A stretch of 64,000 nucleotides of DNA from Halorhabdus rudnickae (GTDB lineage Archaea; Halobacteriota; Halobacteria; Halobacteriales; Haloarculaceae): NCBI RefSeq assembly GCF_900880625.1, contig NZ_CAAHFB010000006.1, positions 62,001 to 126,000 of the forward strand. The letters are read 5' to 3'. The notes below the pieces were generated by a model that searched no databases, was not told the origin of the DNA, and worked only from the letters and a program-made list of their open reading frames with translations. Positions 9,381 through 21,191 of the stretch are shown one piece after another. Every line of letters begins with the position of its first letter. The stretch's first letter is position 1. Position numbers and translations under genes: made by a program.

Positions 9381-9614
9381 ATGCCCTCCGCTCGAAGCGG
9401 TTCGGAAACCTGTCCCATCTGTGGCGAGCCATACGATCGGCGGATTGTCGTCGCCCGCGGCGACCAGTGGAGTGACCTTTACCCGGGGACGCCACTCTCG
9501 TTCTTCCGGAAGTACCGCCGACGGTGTACCGCCGGCGAAGACGTCGAAACAGGCGAGACACTCGGCGAAGACCAGCAGGCGATCTACTTCCACGGTAAAC
9601 GCCACAGCTACTGA
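9381..9614 (+). CDS. Small conserved haloarchaeal protein with a CPICG knuckle
   Basis: 77 residues with one CxxC knuckle (CPICGEPYDRRIVV), a later cysteine (RRRC) and a C-terminal YFHGKRHSY that together could make a zinc site. I do not recognise a family. Its composition is normal for a haloarchaeal protein, and the start ATG lies at the expected distance after a promoter-like sequence. It sits between cheC and the TRIC-like channel on the same strand. Confidence 0.6.
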   Translation: MPSARSGSETCPICGEPYDRRIVVARGDQWSDLYPGTPLSFFRKYRRRCTAGEDVETGETLGEDQQAIYFHGKRHSY

Positions 9615-9677
9615 CGAGTGCGACCGTCAGCGTCCGAAACGGAGCCTTCAATGGGGCCGCCTCCCTGGGCGTAGTCA

Positions 9678-11377
<1,700 letters not shown>

Positions 11378-11460
11378 CCACCGTTCCATCGTCGGGTCGC
11401 ATGCCGCAGACTGTGACTGATCGGGGTCGAACTTCGTGCCAGCAGGACGTGACCGAACAC

Positions 11461-11493
11461 GGTACCACAAGGCGCTTTACCCGGTGGTACCAT
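11461..11493. promoter_or_regulatory. Paired GGTACC boxes before the next gene
   Basis: GGTACCAC at 11461-11468 and GTGGTACCAT at 11484-11493 flank a TATA-like CTTTAC (about 11475-11480) just before the ATG at 11503. The second box occupies the same TATA-to-start position as the palindrome before thi4, suggesting a shared regulator. Confidence 0.45.
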
Positions 11494-11502
11494 ATTCTAA
11501 TC

Positions 11503-12270
11503 ATGGTCGAGCGGATCACGCTCTATCGCGCGCCGACGACGCCGGCGGACGCCGACGTGATCGCCGAGTGGCTGGACAGACGCGTCGACGCGACCGTCGC
11601 CGTCCGGGATCGGTTCCTCTCGCAATTCGGCGACGAGGCCCTTCCCGAGGACTTCGCCGAGGCGCGGGTACTCGATCCCGACGCTCCCGAGACCGGCAAC
11701 ACGATGCTCGGGATCGTTCGCTACGAGGAGCGAGCGCTCGAACGTCCCGAGCGGGCGGGCGGCGTCATCTACGACGGGCTGGCCGTCCAGCGTGCCCTCC
11801 ACGATCGAGTGCCCACCGAGGAGTGCGGTCTCGATCACCTGCACGTCCCCTTGCTCGACCGCGTCGTGGGTACCTGGGGCGACCACGACGGGCGCTGGCA
11901 CAAGCGCGTGAACGTCCTCGGACAGCCCGCCCTCGTGTCCGTTCCCGGCGTCTACGAAGCCCCAGCCAAACCCGAGCAGTACTACAAACAACAGCAGAAA
12001 CACGCCATGCTCTCAGGGGATGCGCCCCCGCGTGAGGTTCTCGAAAACGAAGTCGACGGCGAGTTCCTGGTCGCGGACGACCCCCGAACGACCGAGGCGC
12101 TGTGCGGGTACGCCCTCCAGGCCTACCACTACCTCAAGACCGGCGAGGAGTTCTGTGACGAGCCTGACTGTCGGCTCTCGAATCCACACCGCCAGCCGGG
12201 CGTCATCGAGGCACAGCTCCGCGATCCACCCTTCTGTGACCGACACGCGGAACTGTATCGCCAGGAGTGA
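11503..12270 (+). CDS. Conserved haloarchaeal protein, possible DUF6775/archaemetzincin-like
   Basis: 255 residues starting VERITLYRAPTTPADADVIAEWL. It has a conserved C-terminal cysteine/histidine segment (CGYALQAYHYL, then FCDEPDCRLSNPHRQPG, then PPFCDRHAELY) that could bind zinc. No HEXXH is present. I recall similar proteins annotated as putative metallopeptidases (DUF6775), but I am not certain. The start is the ATG after the GGTACC/TATA promoter, implying a leaderless message. Possible co-regulation with thi4 hints at a thiamine-related role; this is inference only. Confidence 0.6.
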   Translation: MVERITLYRAPTTPADADVIAEWLDRRVDATVAVRDRFLSQFGDEALPEDFAEARVLDPDAPETGNTMLGIVRYEERALERPERAGGVIYDGLAVQRALHDRVPTEECGLDHLHVPLLDRVVGTWGDHDGRWHKRVNVLGQPALVSVPGVYEAPAKPEQYYKQQQKHAMLSGDAPPREVLENEVDGEFLVADDPRTTEALCGYALQAYHYLKTGEEFCDEPDCRLSNPHRQPGVIEAQLRDPPFCDRHAELYRQE

Positions 12271-12326
12271 TCGGACGACACACGCCCAACAATACTGCCA
12301 GGTACGATCACGGCTGCCAGGCACGA

Positions 12327-12992
12327 TCACGAGCACGTGCCGGCCACGAGTCGCAGGTATCCCAGTCCAAAGGTTTCCCGTCGGTTCTCGGACGTTAGCG
12401 TGGCGACCCGGCTGTGGGCAGTCTTGACGCGTTCGCCCAGACGGACGGCGGGCGACGCGGCTGCCGTCCGACTCGACGGTGCGGACCAGCGAGTGAAGCC
12501 TCGAAAGAGTACGTTCGAGGGACGGGCGATCCGGCGATCAGAGGGTGCGGCGTCCAGCAATGCGATCCGGCCGTCCGACGACAGAAGCTCCGTCCACGTT
12601 TCGATCACCCCCGCAGGGTCGGCGAACATCCCCACGACGAACGACGCGAAGACGGCGTCAACATCGGCATCGATCGGCGACTCCACGGCGTCGCCACGAA
12701 CCAGAGAGACATTCTTCCAACCGCAACGTTCGATCCGGTCGCGGGCGCGATCGAGCATCCCCGGCGCCAGGTCGAGTCCGATCACCTGTCCCGAAGCTCC
12801 GACGCGTTCACGGAGCAACGGCAGGTTCACACCCGTCCCACACCCCATCTCGACGACCGTCTCGCCGGCCGCGAGATCGAGGGCAGCAATACCGCGGCGG
12901 CGCCACTCGTGGACAGGCGGCGCACTCGCCAGTAGATCGTATGGGCCCGCCCAGCGATCGTAGAACCGCTGGACCGGACCGGTATCAGTCAT
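12327..12992 (-). CDS. Class I SAM-dependent methyltransferase
   Basis: 221 residues of the UbiE/Methyltransf_11 type: VQRFYDRWAGPYDLL at the N-terminus, SAM motif I VVEMGCGTGVNLPLL near residue 45, and acidic motif II IGLDLAPGMLDRARD. The start MTDTGPVQ lies 1 bp from the stop of the HTH-ThiN gene upstream, so it is the third gene of a dcd-thiR-methyltransferase operon. The substrate is unknown. Confidence 0.88.
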   Translation of the reverse strand: MTDTGPVQRFYDRWAGPYDLLASAPPVHEWRRRGIAALDLAAGETVVEMGCGTGVNLPLLRERVGASGQVIGLDLAPGMLDRARDRIERCGWKNVSLVRGDAVESPIDADVDAVFASFVVGMFADPAGVIETWTELLSSDGRIALLDAAPSDRRIARPSNVLFRGFTRWSAPSSRTAAASPAVRLGERVKTAHSRVATLTSENRRETFGLGYLRLVAGTCS

Positions 12993-12993
12993 T

Positions 12994-13890
12994 TCAGACG
13001 AGGTCTCGGGCGAGGGAGGCGACAGCCGGTGCATCGGTTCCCAGCAGGTAGACGATCGGTTCGACGCCGAACCCGCCGGCCTGATAGAGGACATCCGCTT
13101 GAGCGACGTCGTCACCGGCATCCGCGAACGCGGCCACGAGATCGGCGTCCGCATCGAACTCGACGGTGGTGTATCCCTCCGCCTCCAGCGCCTCGATGAG
13201 TGTCGGTTCGTAGCCGACGTTTAGCATCGCCCGGGCGTCGTTGCCCCGCTCGCGGGCGGCCAGCAACACGCTTGCGACGTGTTCGCTGACGCCGAACTCC
13301 GGGTCGCCGGGGACTGATGCCCGCCCCTTCACGTCGAGGACGCGCCCCGGGACGGCCGCCACGTCGTCGATCCCCGTCGCCTCGGGCAAACACTCCACGA
13401 GGTTCGAGCCGACTGCCGGAATCAGGCCGGCGAACCCGCTGGTGTTCTCTAAGATGCCGAGCCCTCGACGGACCGACGAGCGAACCCGCTCGGACTGACG
13501 GACCCGGCTCTCGGGATCGTGGATCGCGATCGGCCCGCCGTGTTCCGCAAGTGGGGGGAACGCTTCCTCGTGGAGTTGGGATAGCAGGTCCCCCTCCTCC
13601 AGTCGACGGACGAACACCTCTGTCTCCGCCAGTGCCTGGACCCGGCTCATCTCGCCGTCGGCCAGTCCGTCGGCCAGCCGGTCGACTAGCTCAGCGAGGC
13701 GCTGATCGGCCAGCAGCGTCTCGTTGCGCTCGACCTCGCCGTGGGCGTACTTCGAGACGGCACTCTGGCTGATCCCGAGCAGATCTGCGACCTCCCGCTG
13801 GGTCAGATCACGATCCCTGAGGCGCTCGGCGAGCATCGACCGGAAAGTCGGTAGGAACTCCTCGACGACGATCTCCTCGACGAACTTCAT
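12994..13890 (-). CDS. ThiR-like regulator: HTH domain fused to ThiN (thiamine-phosphate-binding) domain
   Basis: 298 residues. Residues about 25-60 form an XRE-type HTH ([23 protein letters not shown]). The C-terminal half ([17 protein letters not shown], then [24 protein letters not shown], ending [12 protein letters not shown]) is a ThiN domain, which in archaea either makes or senses thiamine phosphate. Such fusions (ThiR) are known archaeal thiamine repressors. It overlaps dcd by 4 bp (ATGA). Its proximity to thi4 makes it the likely ligand of the GTGGTACCAC boxes. A paralogue lies at 43.3 kb. Confidence 0.88.
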   Translation of the reverse strand: MKFVEEIVVEEFLPTFRSMLAERLRDRDLTQREVADLLGISQSAVSKYAHGEVERNETLLADQRLAELVDRLADGLADGEMSRVQALAETEVFVRRLEEGDLLSQLHEEAFPPLAEHGGPIAIHDPESRVRQSERVRSSVRRGLGILENTSGFAGLIPAVGSNLVECLPEATGIDDVAAVPGRVLDVKGRASVPGDPEFGVSEHVASVLLAARERGNDARAMLNVGYEPTLIEALEAEGYTTVEFDADADLVAAFADAGDDVAQADVLYQAGGFGVEPIVYLLGTDAPAVASLARDLV

Positions 13891-14474
13891 TGGTCGCCCC
13901 CAAATTCTCGGTCTCCCTGAATGCGGGACGCCTGTGGGCCCTCCTGACCCTGATACTTCGAGCCGCGTTCCTCGCCGTACGGCCGGTCGGCCGGACTGGT
14001 CAGTTCGGTGAAAGTCAACTGCGAGATGCGCATGTCCGGGCTGAGTGCCACTGGGGCAGTGCCGAGGTTCGACAGTTCGAGGGTGATGCGTCCCTCGAAC
14101 CCGGGATCGCACAGTCCTGCGGTGGCGTGGACCACGATCGCGAGACGCCCCAGAGAGGACCGACCCTCGACGTGGGCGATGAGATCGTCGGGGATGGCCA
14201 CGCGCTCTTTCGTCGTTCCCAGCACGAAATCGCCGGGATGGAGAATGAACTCACTGTCCTCGTCGACAACGGTCTCCTCGACGTATTCGTCGACCTCCTG
14301 CTCACTGTTGGGATGGATACAGGGGATGTTGGCGTGTTGAAATTCCAGGAACTCCCGGCCGAGTCGGAGGTCGACGCTCGCGGGCTGGACCTGTAACTCC
14401 GGATCGTCCAGCGGTTCGATCCGGAGGTCGCCCGCTTCCAGTCGTCGCAGAATGTCCGCATCGGAGAGGATCAT
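13887..14474 (-). CDS. dcd: dCTP deaminase
   Basis: Converts dCTP to dUTP in pyrimidine deoxynucleotide synthesis; some archaeal members also hydrolyse dUTP. 195 residues: [17 protein letters not shown] at the N-terminus, the nucleotide-binding [12 protein letters not shown] segment, and [21 protein letters not shown] carrying the catalytic glutamate. First gene of an operon with the HTH-ThiN regulator, which it overlaps by 4 bp. Confidence 0.95.
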   Translation of the reverse strand: MILSDADILRRLEAGDLRIEPLDDPELQVQPASVDLRLGREFLEFQHANIPCIHPNSEQEVDEYVEETVVDEDSEFILHPGDFVLGTTKERVAIPDDLIAHVEGRSSLGRLAIVVHATAGLCDPGFEGRITLELSNLGTAPVALSPDMRISQLTFTELTSPADRPYGEERGSKYQGQEGPQASRIQGDREFGGDQ

Positions 14475-14552
14475 GTACCGATCCTGCAGTGGCGAAAGGG
14501 TAAAGTTCCCGATCCGGACGCCGGGTCCTCGGACGGGACCAACGCCCGTAGA

Positions 14553-15311
14553 TCAGGTGAGAGCCGTGAGCAGGAGGACGATCGCAAAGAGGGCAGACAC
14601 CGACGCCGCGTGGATGCGACTGGCCTCGTGAACGGCGGTGAGGCCGCCGAAAAGCACGTACGACTGCCAGAGTGTGCCAGCGACGCTGACCGCCGTCGTC
14701 AGTATGCCGATCGGTCCGACCCCGAGCGCCCGTACCGCCGACAGCACCGCCTCCGGATCGGACGCCGAGAGCGCTCCGTCCGGCAACGAGAGCACCAACA
14801 GCGGGACCACGATCGCGATGGTCACCACCTGGACGACGCCACACCAGGCGAGGACTTCGAGCGTCTGGCCGACGGTCCCCTCGGTTCCGATCCCGCCGAT
14901 CAGCAGGTGTATCGCCACGCCGCCGATCAGCCAGAGCAACAGCATGCCGACGAACAGCGTGGGCAATACCCCGGTCGCTTCCTGCCAGACCACGGTCCCG
15001 ATCTCGACTGTCTCCTGTTTCGGTTCGGTACACCCTGCCGGCGTGCCATCCGTCTCCCCGATGTCGGTCCCGGAGAACGGGCTGTCCCCTCCGTCGTCAC
15101 ACATCCACTCCGGCGGTCGGTCCGGGTTGTCCCGAGTGATCGTGCCGGTCATCCGCTCGGAGACCAGCCACAGGAACCCACCGGCCTGGAGCGTGACGAT
15201 CATAGCGACGAGGAAGGCGATGACGAGCGCGCGAGCGCCGTGGAGGTCGCTCGTGCGGCGTCGGAACCACGACTCCGGGCGGAGGACGAACGCTTTCAGT
15301 TGCGGGAACAC
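14553..15311 (-). CDS. YIP1-like integral membrane protein
   Basis: 252 residues beginning VFPQLKAFVLRPESWFRRR, the typical Yip1-domain entry, then about five hydrophobic segments. An extracytoplasmic loop of about 60 residues carries two cysteines and is followed by a conserved GGxxxHLL segment. I chose a GTG start because a TATA-like AAGTAATTTT lies about 28 nt upstream and no ATG precedes the domain; the much longer open frame upstream is antisense to pth2. Function unknown, possibly membrane trafficking or permease-like. Confidence 0.7.
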   Translation of the reverse strand: MFPQLKAFVLRPESWFRRRTSDLHGARALVIAFLVAMIVTLQAGGFLWLVSERMTGTITRDNPDRPPEWMCDDGGDSPFSGTDIGETDGTPAGCTEPKQETVEIGTVVWQEATGVLPTLFVGMLLLWLIGGVAIHLLIGGIGTEGTVGQTLEVLAWCGVVQVVTIAIVVPLLVLSLPDGALSASDPEAVLSAVRALGVGPIGILTTAVSVAGTLWQSYVLFGGLTAVHEASRIHAASVSALFAIVLLLTALT

Positions 15312-15419
15312 AGCCCCCGCGTTTGTCGGTGGAGACAAAATTACTTTTGATTGACGACCGGACAGCCGACGCCGTTCGAAGTGAGTAGCGATAAGAGAGT
15401 CCGCTTCGACAGTGGAGAC

Positions 15420-15758
15420 ATGAAACAGGCAATCGTCGCCCGAGCCGACCTGAACATGGGCGAGGGTAAACTCGCCGCCCAGGTCGCCCACGCCTCGCTT
15501 TCGGCCTACGAGGACGCCGACCGACGGGACCGAAGCGAGTGGAAAAGCGAGGGTCAAAAGAAGGTCGTCCTCCAGGCCGACGGCGAGTCCCAACTGTTCG
15601 AACTCGCCGACGTCGCCGAACGCGAGGGACTCGCCCACGCGATCGTCCGGGACGCCGGCCACACCCAACTCGAACCGGGCACCGTCTCGGCGCTGGCGGT
15701 CGGGCCTGGCCGCGACGAGCTGATCGACCGTGTGACCGGCGACCTCTCGCTGTACTGA
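15420..15758 (+). CDS. pth2: Peptidyl-tRNA hydrolase, archaeal/eukaryotic Pth2 type
   Basis: Recycles peptidyl-tRNA by cleaving the ester bond. 112 residues covering the whole Pth2 fold: [21 protein letters not shown], then [26 protein letters not shown], and [15 protein letters not shown] with the conserved catalytic region. The ATG was chosen because the fold begins there. Confidence 0.95.
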   Translation: MKQAIVARADLNMGEGKLAAQVAHASLSAYEDADRRDRSEWKSEGQKKVVLQADGESQLFELADVAEREGLAHAIVRDAGHTQLEPGTVSALAVGPGRDELIDRVTGDLSLY

Positions 15759-15852
15759 CCACGATCGCTCGACCGCTTTCAATCCCCCTATTTATCTCTT
15801 ACTGAAGCCTTTATGTATCACGTGCCCTAACTCGCAGTGAACGCACGAGACT

Positions 15853-16590
15853 ATGCAAGGAAACCAGCAACAACAGGCCTACGATCGCGGGATCACGATC
15901 TTCTCGCCGGACGGCCGACTGTACCAGGTAGAGTACGCACGTGAAGCCGTAAAGCGCGGCAGCGCGAGCGTCGGCGTTCGGACCGAAGAGGGCGTCGTCC
16001 TGGCGGCCGACCGGCAGGCTCGATCGCCGCTGATCGAACGTGACAGCATCGAGAAGACCCACAAGATCGACGACCACATCGCCATCGCGTCGGCCGGCCA
16101 TGTGGCCGACGCACGCAAACTCATCGACTTCGCCCGCCGGCGCTCGCAGGTCAATCGCCTGCGCTATGACGAGCCGATGGGCGTCGAGTCACTGACGAAA
16201 GCAATCACAGACACGATCCAAGAGTTCACCCAGACCGGTGGCGCGCGGCCCTTTGGCGTCGCGCTGATCGTCGGCGGGATGGAAGACGGCGAGCCGCGAC
16301 TCTTCGAGACCGACCCCTCGGGTACCCCCTACGAGTGGTCGGCACTTGCAGTCGGCGGCGGCCGCGAAGAGATTCAGGAATATTTCGAAGACAACTACGA
16401 GGACGGTATGACGCTCGAACAGGGCGTCGGCCTCGCCCTGGAGGGACTTGCCGAGCCCAACGACGACGGGCTCGATCCCGACGGCGTCGACCTCCAGACG
16501 GTCGACGAGGAGGGTGTCCTCGGCGTGAGCCAGGACGTGATCGAGGAGCACCTCGAAGAGCGCGACCTGCTCGGAGGTGACGACGAATGA
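15853..16590 (+). CDS. psmA: 20S proteasome alpha subunit
   Basis: Outer-ring subunit of the archaeal 20S proteasome. 245 residues with the diagnostic alpha-type N-terminus (QAYDRGITIFSPDGRLYQVEYAREA, quoted here in part as YDRGITIFSPDGRLYQVEYA) that gates the pore, then the NTN-hydrolase fold (GVVLAADRQARSPL), and an acidic C-terminal tail. It overlaps psmB by 4 bp (ATGA), so both subunits are translated from one message, presumably keeping them in balance. A TATA-like CCTTTATG lies about 45 nt upstream. Confidence 0.96.
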   Translation: MQGNQQQQAYDRGITIFSPDGRLYQVEYAREAVKRGSASVGVRTEEGVVLAADRQARSPLIERDSIEKTHKIDDHIAIASAGHVADARKLIDFARRRSQVNRLRYDEPMGVESLTKAITDTIQEFTQTGGARPFGVALIVGGMEDGEPRLFETDPSGTPYEWSALAVGGGREEIQEYFEDNYEDGMTLEQGVGLALEGLAEPNDDGLDPDGVDLQTVDEEGVLGVSQDVIEEHLEERDLLGGDDE

Positions 16591-17291
16591 ACCCCAATCT
16601 GAACTTGAGCCCCCACGACAGCGGACGACCCGATCCCTACGCGCCCGAACTCGGCTCGATCGCGACCGACGAAGGCGACGCGGAGAACGTGACCAAGACC
16701 GGCACGACGACCGTGGGCCTCGCAACCGAGGACGGTGTCGTGATCGCGACCGACCGTCGGGCGAGTCTCGGCGGCCGGTTCGTCTCGAACAAGAACGTCG
16801 TCAAGGTCGAGCAGATCCACCCGACGGCAGCCATGACGCTGGTCGGCAGCGTCGGCGGCGCCCAGTCGTTCATCCGGACGCTGCGTTCGGAGGCCAGCCT
16901 CTATGAGACGCGTCACGGCGATCCGATGAGCATCGACGCGCTGGCGACGCTGGCGGGTAACTTCGCCCGCGGTGGGCCGTTCTTTGCGATCCACCCGATT
17001 CTGGGTGGCGTCGACGACGAGGGCAGTCAGGTCTACACGATCGACCCAGCCGGCGGCGTCATGGCGGACGATTACGCCGTCACCGGCAGCGGGATGCAAC
17101 TCGCCTACGGGACCCTCGAGGGCGAGTACGATACCGAGATGTCGATCGCGGACGCACGCGATCTCGCGGCGAAAGCGGTCCAGGCCGCAAGCGAGCGCGA
17201 CACTGGCTCCGGCAACGGGCTCGTGATCGCCGAGATCACCGACGAGGGCGTCGAGATCGAGGAGTTCGACGACCTCGACGACGCGATCTAA
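16587..17291 (+). CDS. psmB: 20S proteasome beta subunit (catalytic)
   Basis: Catalytic inner-ring subunit. 234 residues with a propeptide of about 39 residues. Autocleavage is predicted at VTKTG|TTTVGL, exposing Thr40 as the nucleophile; the partner Lys and Asp are in IATDRRASLGG and nearby. Directly coupled to psmA through a 4-bp overlap. In several haloarchaea the two genes are unlinked, so the operon arrangement here is informative. Confidence 0.96.
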   Translation: MNPNLNLSPHDSGRPDPYAPELGSIATDEGDAENVTKTGTTTVGLATEDGVVIATDRRASLGGRFVSNKNVVKVEQIHPTAAMTLVGSVGGAQSFIRTLRSEASLYETRHGDPMSIDALATLAGNFARGGPFFAIHPILGGVDDEGSQVYTIDPAGGVMADDYAVTGSGMQLAYGTLEGEYDTEMSIADARDLAAKAVQAASERDTGSGNGLVIAEITDEGVEIEEFDDLDDAI

Positions 17292-17387
17292 GCGGATCGA
17301 GCCGCCGTTAGATCCCCTTATCAGACCGCTGGCGGGAGACCAGCACGCTCTTTTCCGGGGACACTGTATGACGTTCGAACCCTCGAC

Positions 17388-18752
17388 ATGCGCCAGGCAC
17401 ACCCCATCGAACGGGCAGTCGGGATGGAGTACTACGTCAGCGATAGCGACGGCGTCGGCGGCCACCTCCGCCGCGAGCCCGCAGCCTTCGGCGTCAGGGA
17501 GCGAGAGGCCTTCGACGTCGAGCCGATCGATGCCGAACCCGGCGCGTACCCGCATGTCGTCTTCCGGACGACGCTGTCGGGCTGGGACACAAACGACTTC
17601 GCGAGTGTCCTCTCGGATCACCTGGGGATGAGCCGCGAACGCGTCTCCTGGGCCGGGACAAAGGATAAGCACGCCCGAACGACCCAGCTGTTCTCCGTCG
17701 CGAAGGTCGACCCCGCTAATCTCGAAGCAATCGACCTCTCTGATGTCGAGATCGAGATCCTCGGTCGGAGCGGCCGGCCGATCCTCTTCGGAGATCTGGC
17801 AGGGAACGAATTTGAGATCCGCATCAGCGAACCGGACGATCCGGAACAGGTCGATGCCATCCTGGACGAACTCGCTGCGTTCGGCGGCGATGGCGACGAA
17901 CATAGCACCGAGGCCAACGATGGATCGATCCGGATCGGCGTTCCCAACTACTTCGGCCAGCAGCGCTTTGGCAGCGAGCGCCCGGTCACCCACGAGGTCG
18001 GCCTCGCCATCGCGCGTGGCGACTGGAAAGGCGCCGTCCTCGCCTACGTCGGCAATCCACACGAGCGCGAGCGCGAGGATACTCGTGAAGCGAGAGCGTT
18101 CGTTGCGGAAACTGAAGACTGGGCGGGCGCACTCGATCGGCTCCCGAATCGCCTTGGCTACGAGCGATCGATGTGCCATCGACTTGCCGAAAACGGCGCC
18201 GAGGAACCCGAAGACTTCCGGGCGGCACTGGAAACCGTCCCGACGAATCTGCAGCGGCTGTTCGTCAACGCCGCCCAATCCTACGCTTTCAACCGGATCC
18301 TCTCGGCACGCTTAGATCGGGAGCTGCCATTCGACGAGCCGGTTGCTGGCGACGTGGTCTGTTTCGCCGACAGCGACGCCCCCGACGGGCTTGCACTGCC
18401 GGACACCGACCGGACCCAGCGCGTGACCGCCGAGAACGTCGGGACGATCCGTCGTCACTGCGAACGCGGGCGGGCGTTCGTCACGGCACCGCTGCTCGGG
18501 ACCAAAACCGAACTGGCGGATGGCGAACCGGGTGAGATCGAACGGGCAGTCTTCGACGAGTTGGGAATCAATCCTGCGGACTTCGATTTGCCGGGCGAGT
18601 TCCACTCGAAGGGGACGCGACGGGCGATCTTGCTCCGGACTGACGTCTCCGTCGAGCACGATCCACTGACACTCTCGTTTGCGCTCCCGAAAGGGTCGTA
18701 CGCGACGGTCGTCCTCCGAGAGATCACGAAGGCAGATCCCGCGGACCTCTAA
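17388..18752 (+). CDS. truD: tRNA pseudouridine(13) synthase TruD
   Basis: Isomerises U13 (and related positions) in tRNA. 454 residues with the archaeal TruD signature: the catalytic aspartate D93 in [24 protein letters not shown] before the insertion domain, and [10 protein letters not shown] near the C-terminus. It follows the proteasome genes on the same strand after about 95 bp. Confidence 0.94.
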   Translation: MRQAHPIERAVGMEYYVSDSDGVGGHLRREPAAFGVREREAFDVEPIDAEPGAYPHVVFRTTLSGWDTNDFASVLSDHLGMSRERVSWAGTKDKHARTTQLFSVAKVDPANLEAIDLSDVEIEILGRSGRPILFGDLAGNEFEIRISEPDDPEQVDAILDELAAFGGDGDEHSTEANDGSIRIGVPNYFGQQRFGSERPVTHEVGLAIARGDWKGAVLAYVGNPHEREREDTREARAFVAETEDWAGALDRLPNRLGYERSMCHRLAENGAEEPEDFRAALETVPTNLQRLFVNAAQSYAFNRILSARLDRELPFDEPVAGDVVCFADSDAPDGLALPDTDRTQRVTAENVGTIRRHCERGRAFVTAPLLGTKTELADGEPGEIERAVFDELGINPADFDLPGEFHSKGTRRAILLRTDVSVEHDPLTLSFALPKGSYATVVLREITKADPADL

Positions 18753-18821
18753 GAGGACTCGTTTCGCCAGGTGGATTTCCAAGTATTGAGACCGTGGTCT
18801 GTGCGTAAGGCCTGTTCCTCT

Positions 18822-19285
18822 ATGTCTCCTCAAGACGATTCGTATTGGAGCGAAACGGTCTTAGACGAATCAGTTGAACACAAGAATATGGAAGAGCCAC
18901 CCAGCGACCTCGAAACCATCCGGAGCCGGCTCAACGTACCCAGGAGACACGATTCTCGCTACTGCAGGGCATCTTGGGCCATCCTGACGGATTGCCGACG
19001 CTGAAGGAACTCGACTACGTCAACCCGAGCAAGAGTCGGACGACGATCCGCCAGCACCTCGAAGCACTCGTCGACGCCGGGATCGTCGAAGAAGTGTTCT
19101 TGGGCGAGGATCGGCGGCGCAACGACCGCCCCTACAAGTTCTACGGACTCAGCGAGGACGGTCGGGCGTTCTTAGAGGAGCACAAACTGCTTCGGGGCGA
19201 AGACACGCTGGGGGAGATCTACGATCGCGTGGAGAAGACCGACGAAATCGAACGCTACGAGGGCGCGCCGCGACCCGAACGATGA
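18822..19285 (+). pseudogene. Winged-helix transcriptional regulator, frameshifted
   Basis: The first frame reads MSPQDDSYWSETVLDESVEH to SRLNV and then runs off. A one-base shift near 18936-18939 restores TQETRFSLLQGILGHPDGLP, then the HTH (TLKELDYVNPSKSRTTIRQHL) and a wing (RPYKFYGLSEDGRAFLEEH). Together they make a typical haloarchaeal ArsR/MarR-like regulator of about 154 residues. One missing base explains the split; it may be true decay or a sequencing error. A shorter product starting at an ATG in the second frame would lack the N-terminal helices. Confidence 0.65.
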
Positions 19286-19394
19286 CGTGAACGGCCTCGG
19301 AGGTGGTCCATGCCGTCGGGTGCACTGAGACCGGAAAGAGTGGTTCGACAAGCCGCCACCGGGGCCGTGGCTCTCCACCGTGTTCGGTCCCTGT

Positions 19395-19664
19395 TCAGGT
19401 CACGATCAGTTGGACAACGACACCCAGGGCGAAGATCGCCGCGCCGGCCAGCAGTGCGTACGTTTGTAGTCCGTATTCAGTGACGATCGGATTGATCTCG
19501 TAGCGAACGAGTCCATAGAGACTGCTCACCAGGAGGACGATTCCGCCGACCAGCACCATCGCGCCACCGAGAGTGGACTCACCGACGCTTACGGCACCCC
19601 ACACCGCCAGGAGGACGCCGAGGCAGAGATACGCCAGCGATACTGCTCGAGACGGGTGGAGCAT
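19395..19664 (-). CDS. Small integral membrane protein
   Basis: 89 residues, almost entirely hydrophobic, with three membrane helices (LAYLCLGVLLAVWGAV, GGAMVLVGGIVLLVSSLYG, ALLAGAAIFALGVVVQLIV). I took MLHPSRA as start; MPIDPLR seven codons upstream is equally possible. No family recognised. Convergent with the broken regulator and divergent from the MFS gene. Confidence 0.6.
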   Translation of the reverse strand: MLHPSRAVSLAYLCLGVLLAVWGAVSVGESTLGGAMVLVGGIVLLVSSLYGLVRYEINPIVTEYGLQTYALLAGAAIFALGVVVQLIVT

Positions 19665-19791
19665 TCTCAAAGGATCTATCGGCAAGTTAGTGAATCCTCG
19701 GATCAGATGGACGTATCGGTTGTCGAGCAGAGAGACCGAAGACAGGTATCGCTGGACAAGAATTTAGGCGACCGGCGTCGGAAACTGACAT

Positions 19792-21123
19792 ATGCCGGAC
19801 GAACAGGCCGAGACCGCAGGCCCGATTGACGCCTTCCGATCGTTTTTCGCGCTCCGACGGGACGTCCTCGTGCTCTCGCTTGCGATGTTCGCGTTCAGCC
19901 TGGGCTTTCAGATGACCAGCCGCTACCTCCCCGAGTACATGACTGCACTGGGCGCTTCGGGGTTCGTCGTCGGCCTCTATGGTACGTTCGGGAATATCAT
20001 CTCGGCGGTGTTCCCGTATCCCGGTGGCGCTATCTCCGATCGGATCGGATCGCGGTACGCACTGACGCTGTTTGGCTTTCTCTCGACGCTTGGCTTTGCC
20101 ATCTGGCTGGTCGCCGGGCAGTTCGATGCGTTCACCATCGCCGGCGTCACGATCGAACCCTGGGTGTGGATCTTCGTCGGTCTGCTGCTGGCCCAGGCCT
20201 GGAAGTCCTTCGGCCTGGGGGCGACGTTTGCGGTCGTCAAGCAAGCGACCGAGCCCTCACGACTGGCGGCCGGGTTCGCAAGCACGGAGACCTTCCGCCG
20301 GGTGGCCTTTCTCGTCGGGCCGGTGCTCGCGGCCGTTCTGATCGGACTCCACCCCGAGTTCACGGTGAGTTTCCAGTACGTCCTCGCGGTGGCGGTCGTC
20401 TTCGGCGCGGTCGGAACACTCGTCCAGCACGTCCTTTACGACGCGAGCGAGGACACGGTCGGCGATTCTTTCGCCGGGATCGAACAGATCCGGGCGGACT
20501 TACGAGAGATGCCGGCGGCACTCCGGCCGCTGTTGGTCGGCGACACGCTGGTCCGCTTTGCCAACGGCATGGTCTATGTCTTCTTCGTGCTCGTGGTCAC
20601 ACGTTTGTCCGAAGTGGGTCTAGAGACGACGCTATCTGTGGGCGGATTCTCCTATGCGGTCGATCTCTCTCCAGCGGCCTTTTTCGGCATCCTGCTGGGC
20701 GTCGAGATGCTGGTCGCGCTGCTCGTGATGGCCCCGGCAGCGAAGGCTGCCGAGTACGTCGGCCTCAAGCCCGTCGTCGCGCTCGGTTTTGCGGTGTATG
20801 CGATCTTTCCGGTCGTCCTCATCAACGCGCCGGCGACCGCGACGGCGATGGTCGCCGTCTTCGCCTTTTCGGGGCTCCGATTCGCCGGCTTGCCCTCCCA
20901 CAAAGCGCTGATCGTCGGCCCGGCCGAGGCCGATGCGGGCGGTCGGGTCACCGGGACGTACTACCTCGTCCGGAACCTGGTCGTGATCCCGAGTGCCGCC
21001 ATCGGCGGGTACCTCTGGGATTACGTGAGTCCGGAAATCGCCTTCACGCTCGCTGCCGTAATCGGTGTCATCGGGACCGGTTATTTCCTCGTCTTCGGCG
21101 AGGAGTTCGAGGCGTATCGATAG
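19792..21123 (+). CDS. Major facilitator superfamily transporter
   Basis: 443 residues with 12 predicted membrane helices. The loop after helix 2 reads GGAISDRIGSRYALTLFG, the MFS motif A (GxxxDRxGRR-like). The second half begins near residue 225 after a cytoplasmic loop, as expected for a 6+6 fold. Substrate unknown. The N-terminal tail is acidic and cytoplasmic. Confidence 0.88.
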   Translation: MPDEQAETAGPIDAFRSFFALRRDVLVLSLAMFAFSLGFQMTSRYLPEYMTALGASGFVVGLYGTFGNIISAVFPYPGGAISDRIGSRYALTLFGFLSTLGFAIWLVAGQFDAFTIAGVTIEPWVWIFVGLLLAQAWKSFGLGATFAVVKQATEPSRLAAGFASTETFRRVAFLVGPVLAAVLIGLHPEFTVSFQYVLAVAVVFGAVGTLVQHVLYDASEDTVGDSFAGIEQIRADLREMPAALRPLLVGDTLVRFANGMVYVFFVLVVTRLSEVGLETTLSVGGFSYAVDLSPAAFFGILLGVEMLVALLVMAPAAKAAEYVGLKPVVALGFAVYAIFPVVLINAPATATAMVAVFAFSGLRFAGLPSHKALIVGPAEADAGGRVTGTYYLVRNLVVIPSAAIGGYLWDYVSPEIAFTLAAVIGVIGTGYFLVFGEEFEAYR

Positions 21124-21191
21124 TCGCTCGCGGTTGAGCTACATTCGCGGATCGTCCCGCTTATTCGGCACGAGCCCCGAGAGCCGGAAGA

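Noticed and set aside
16395-18278. 627-codon open frame on the minus strand
   Set aside because: Antisense to psmA, psmB and truD, all clearly real.
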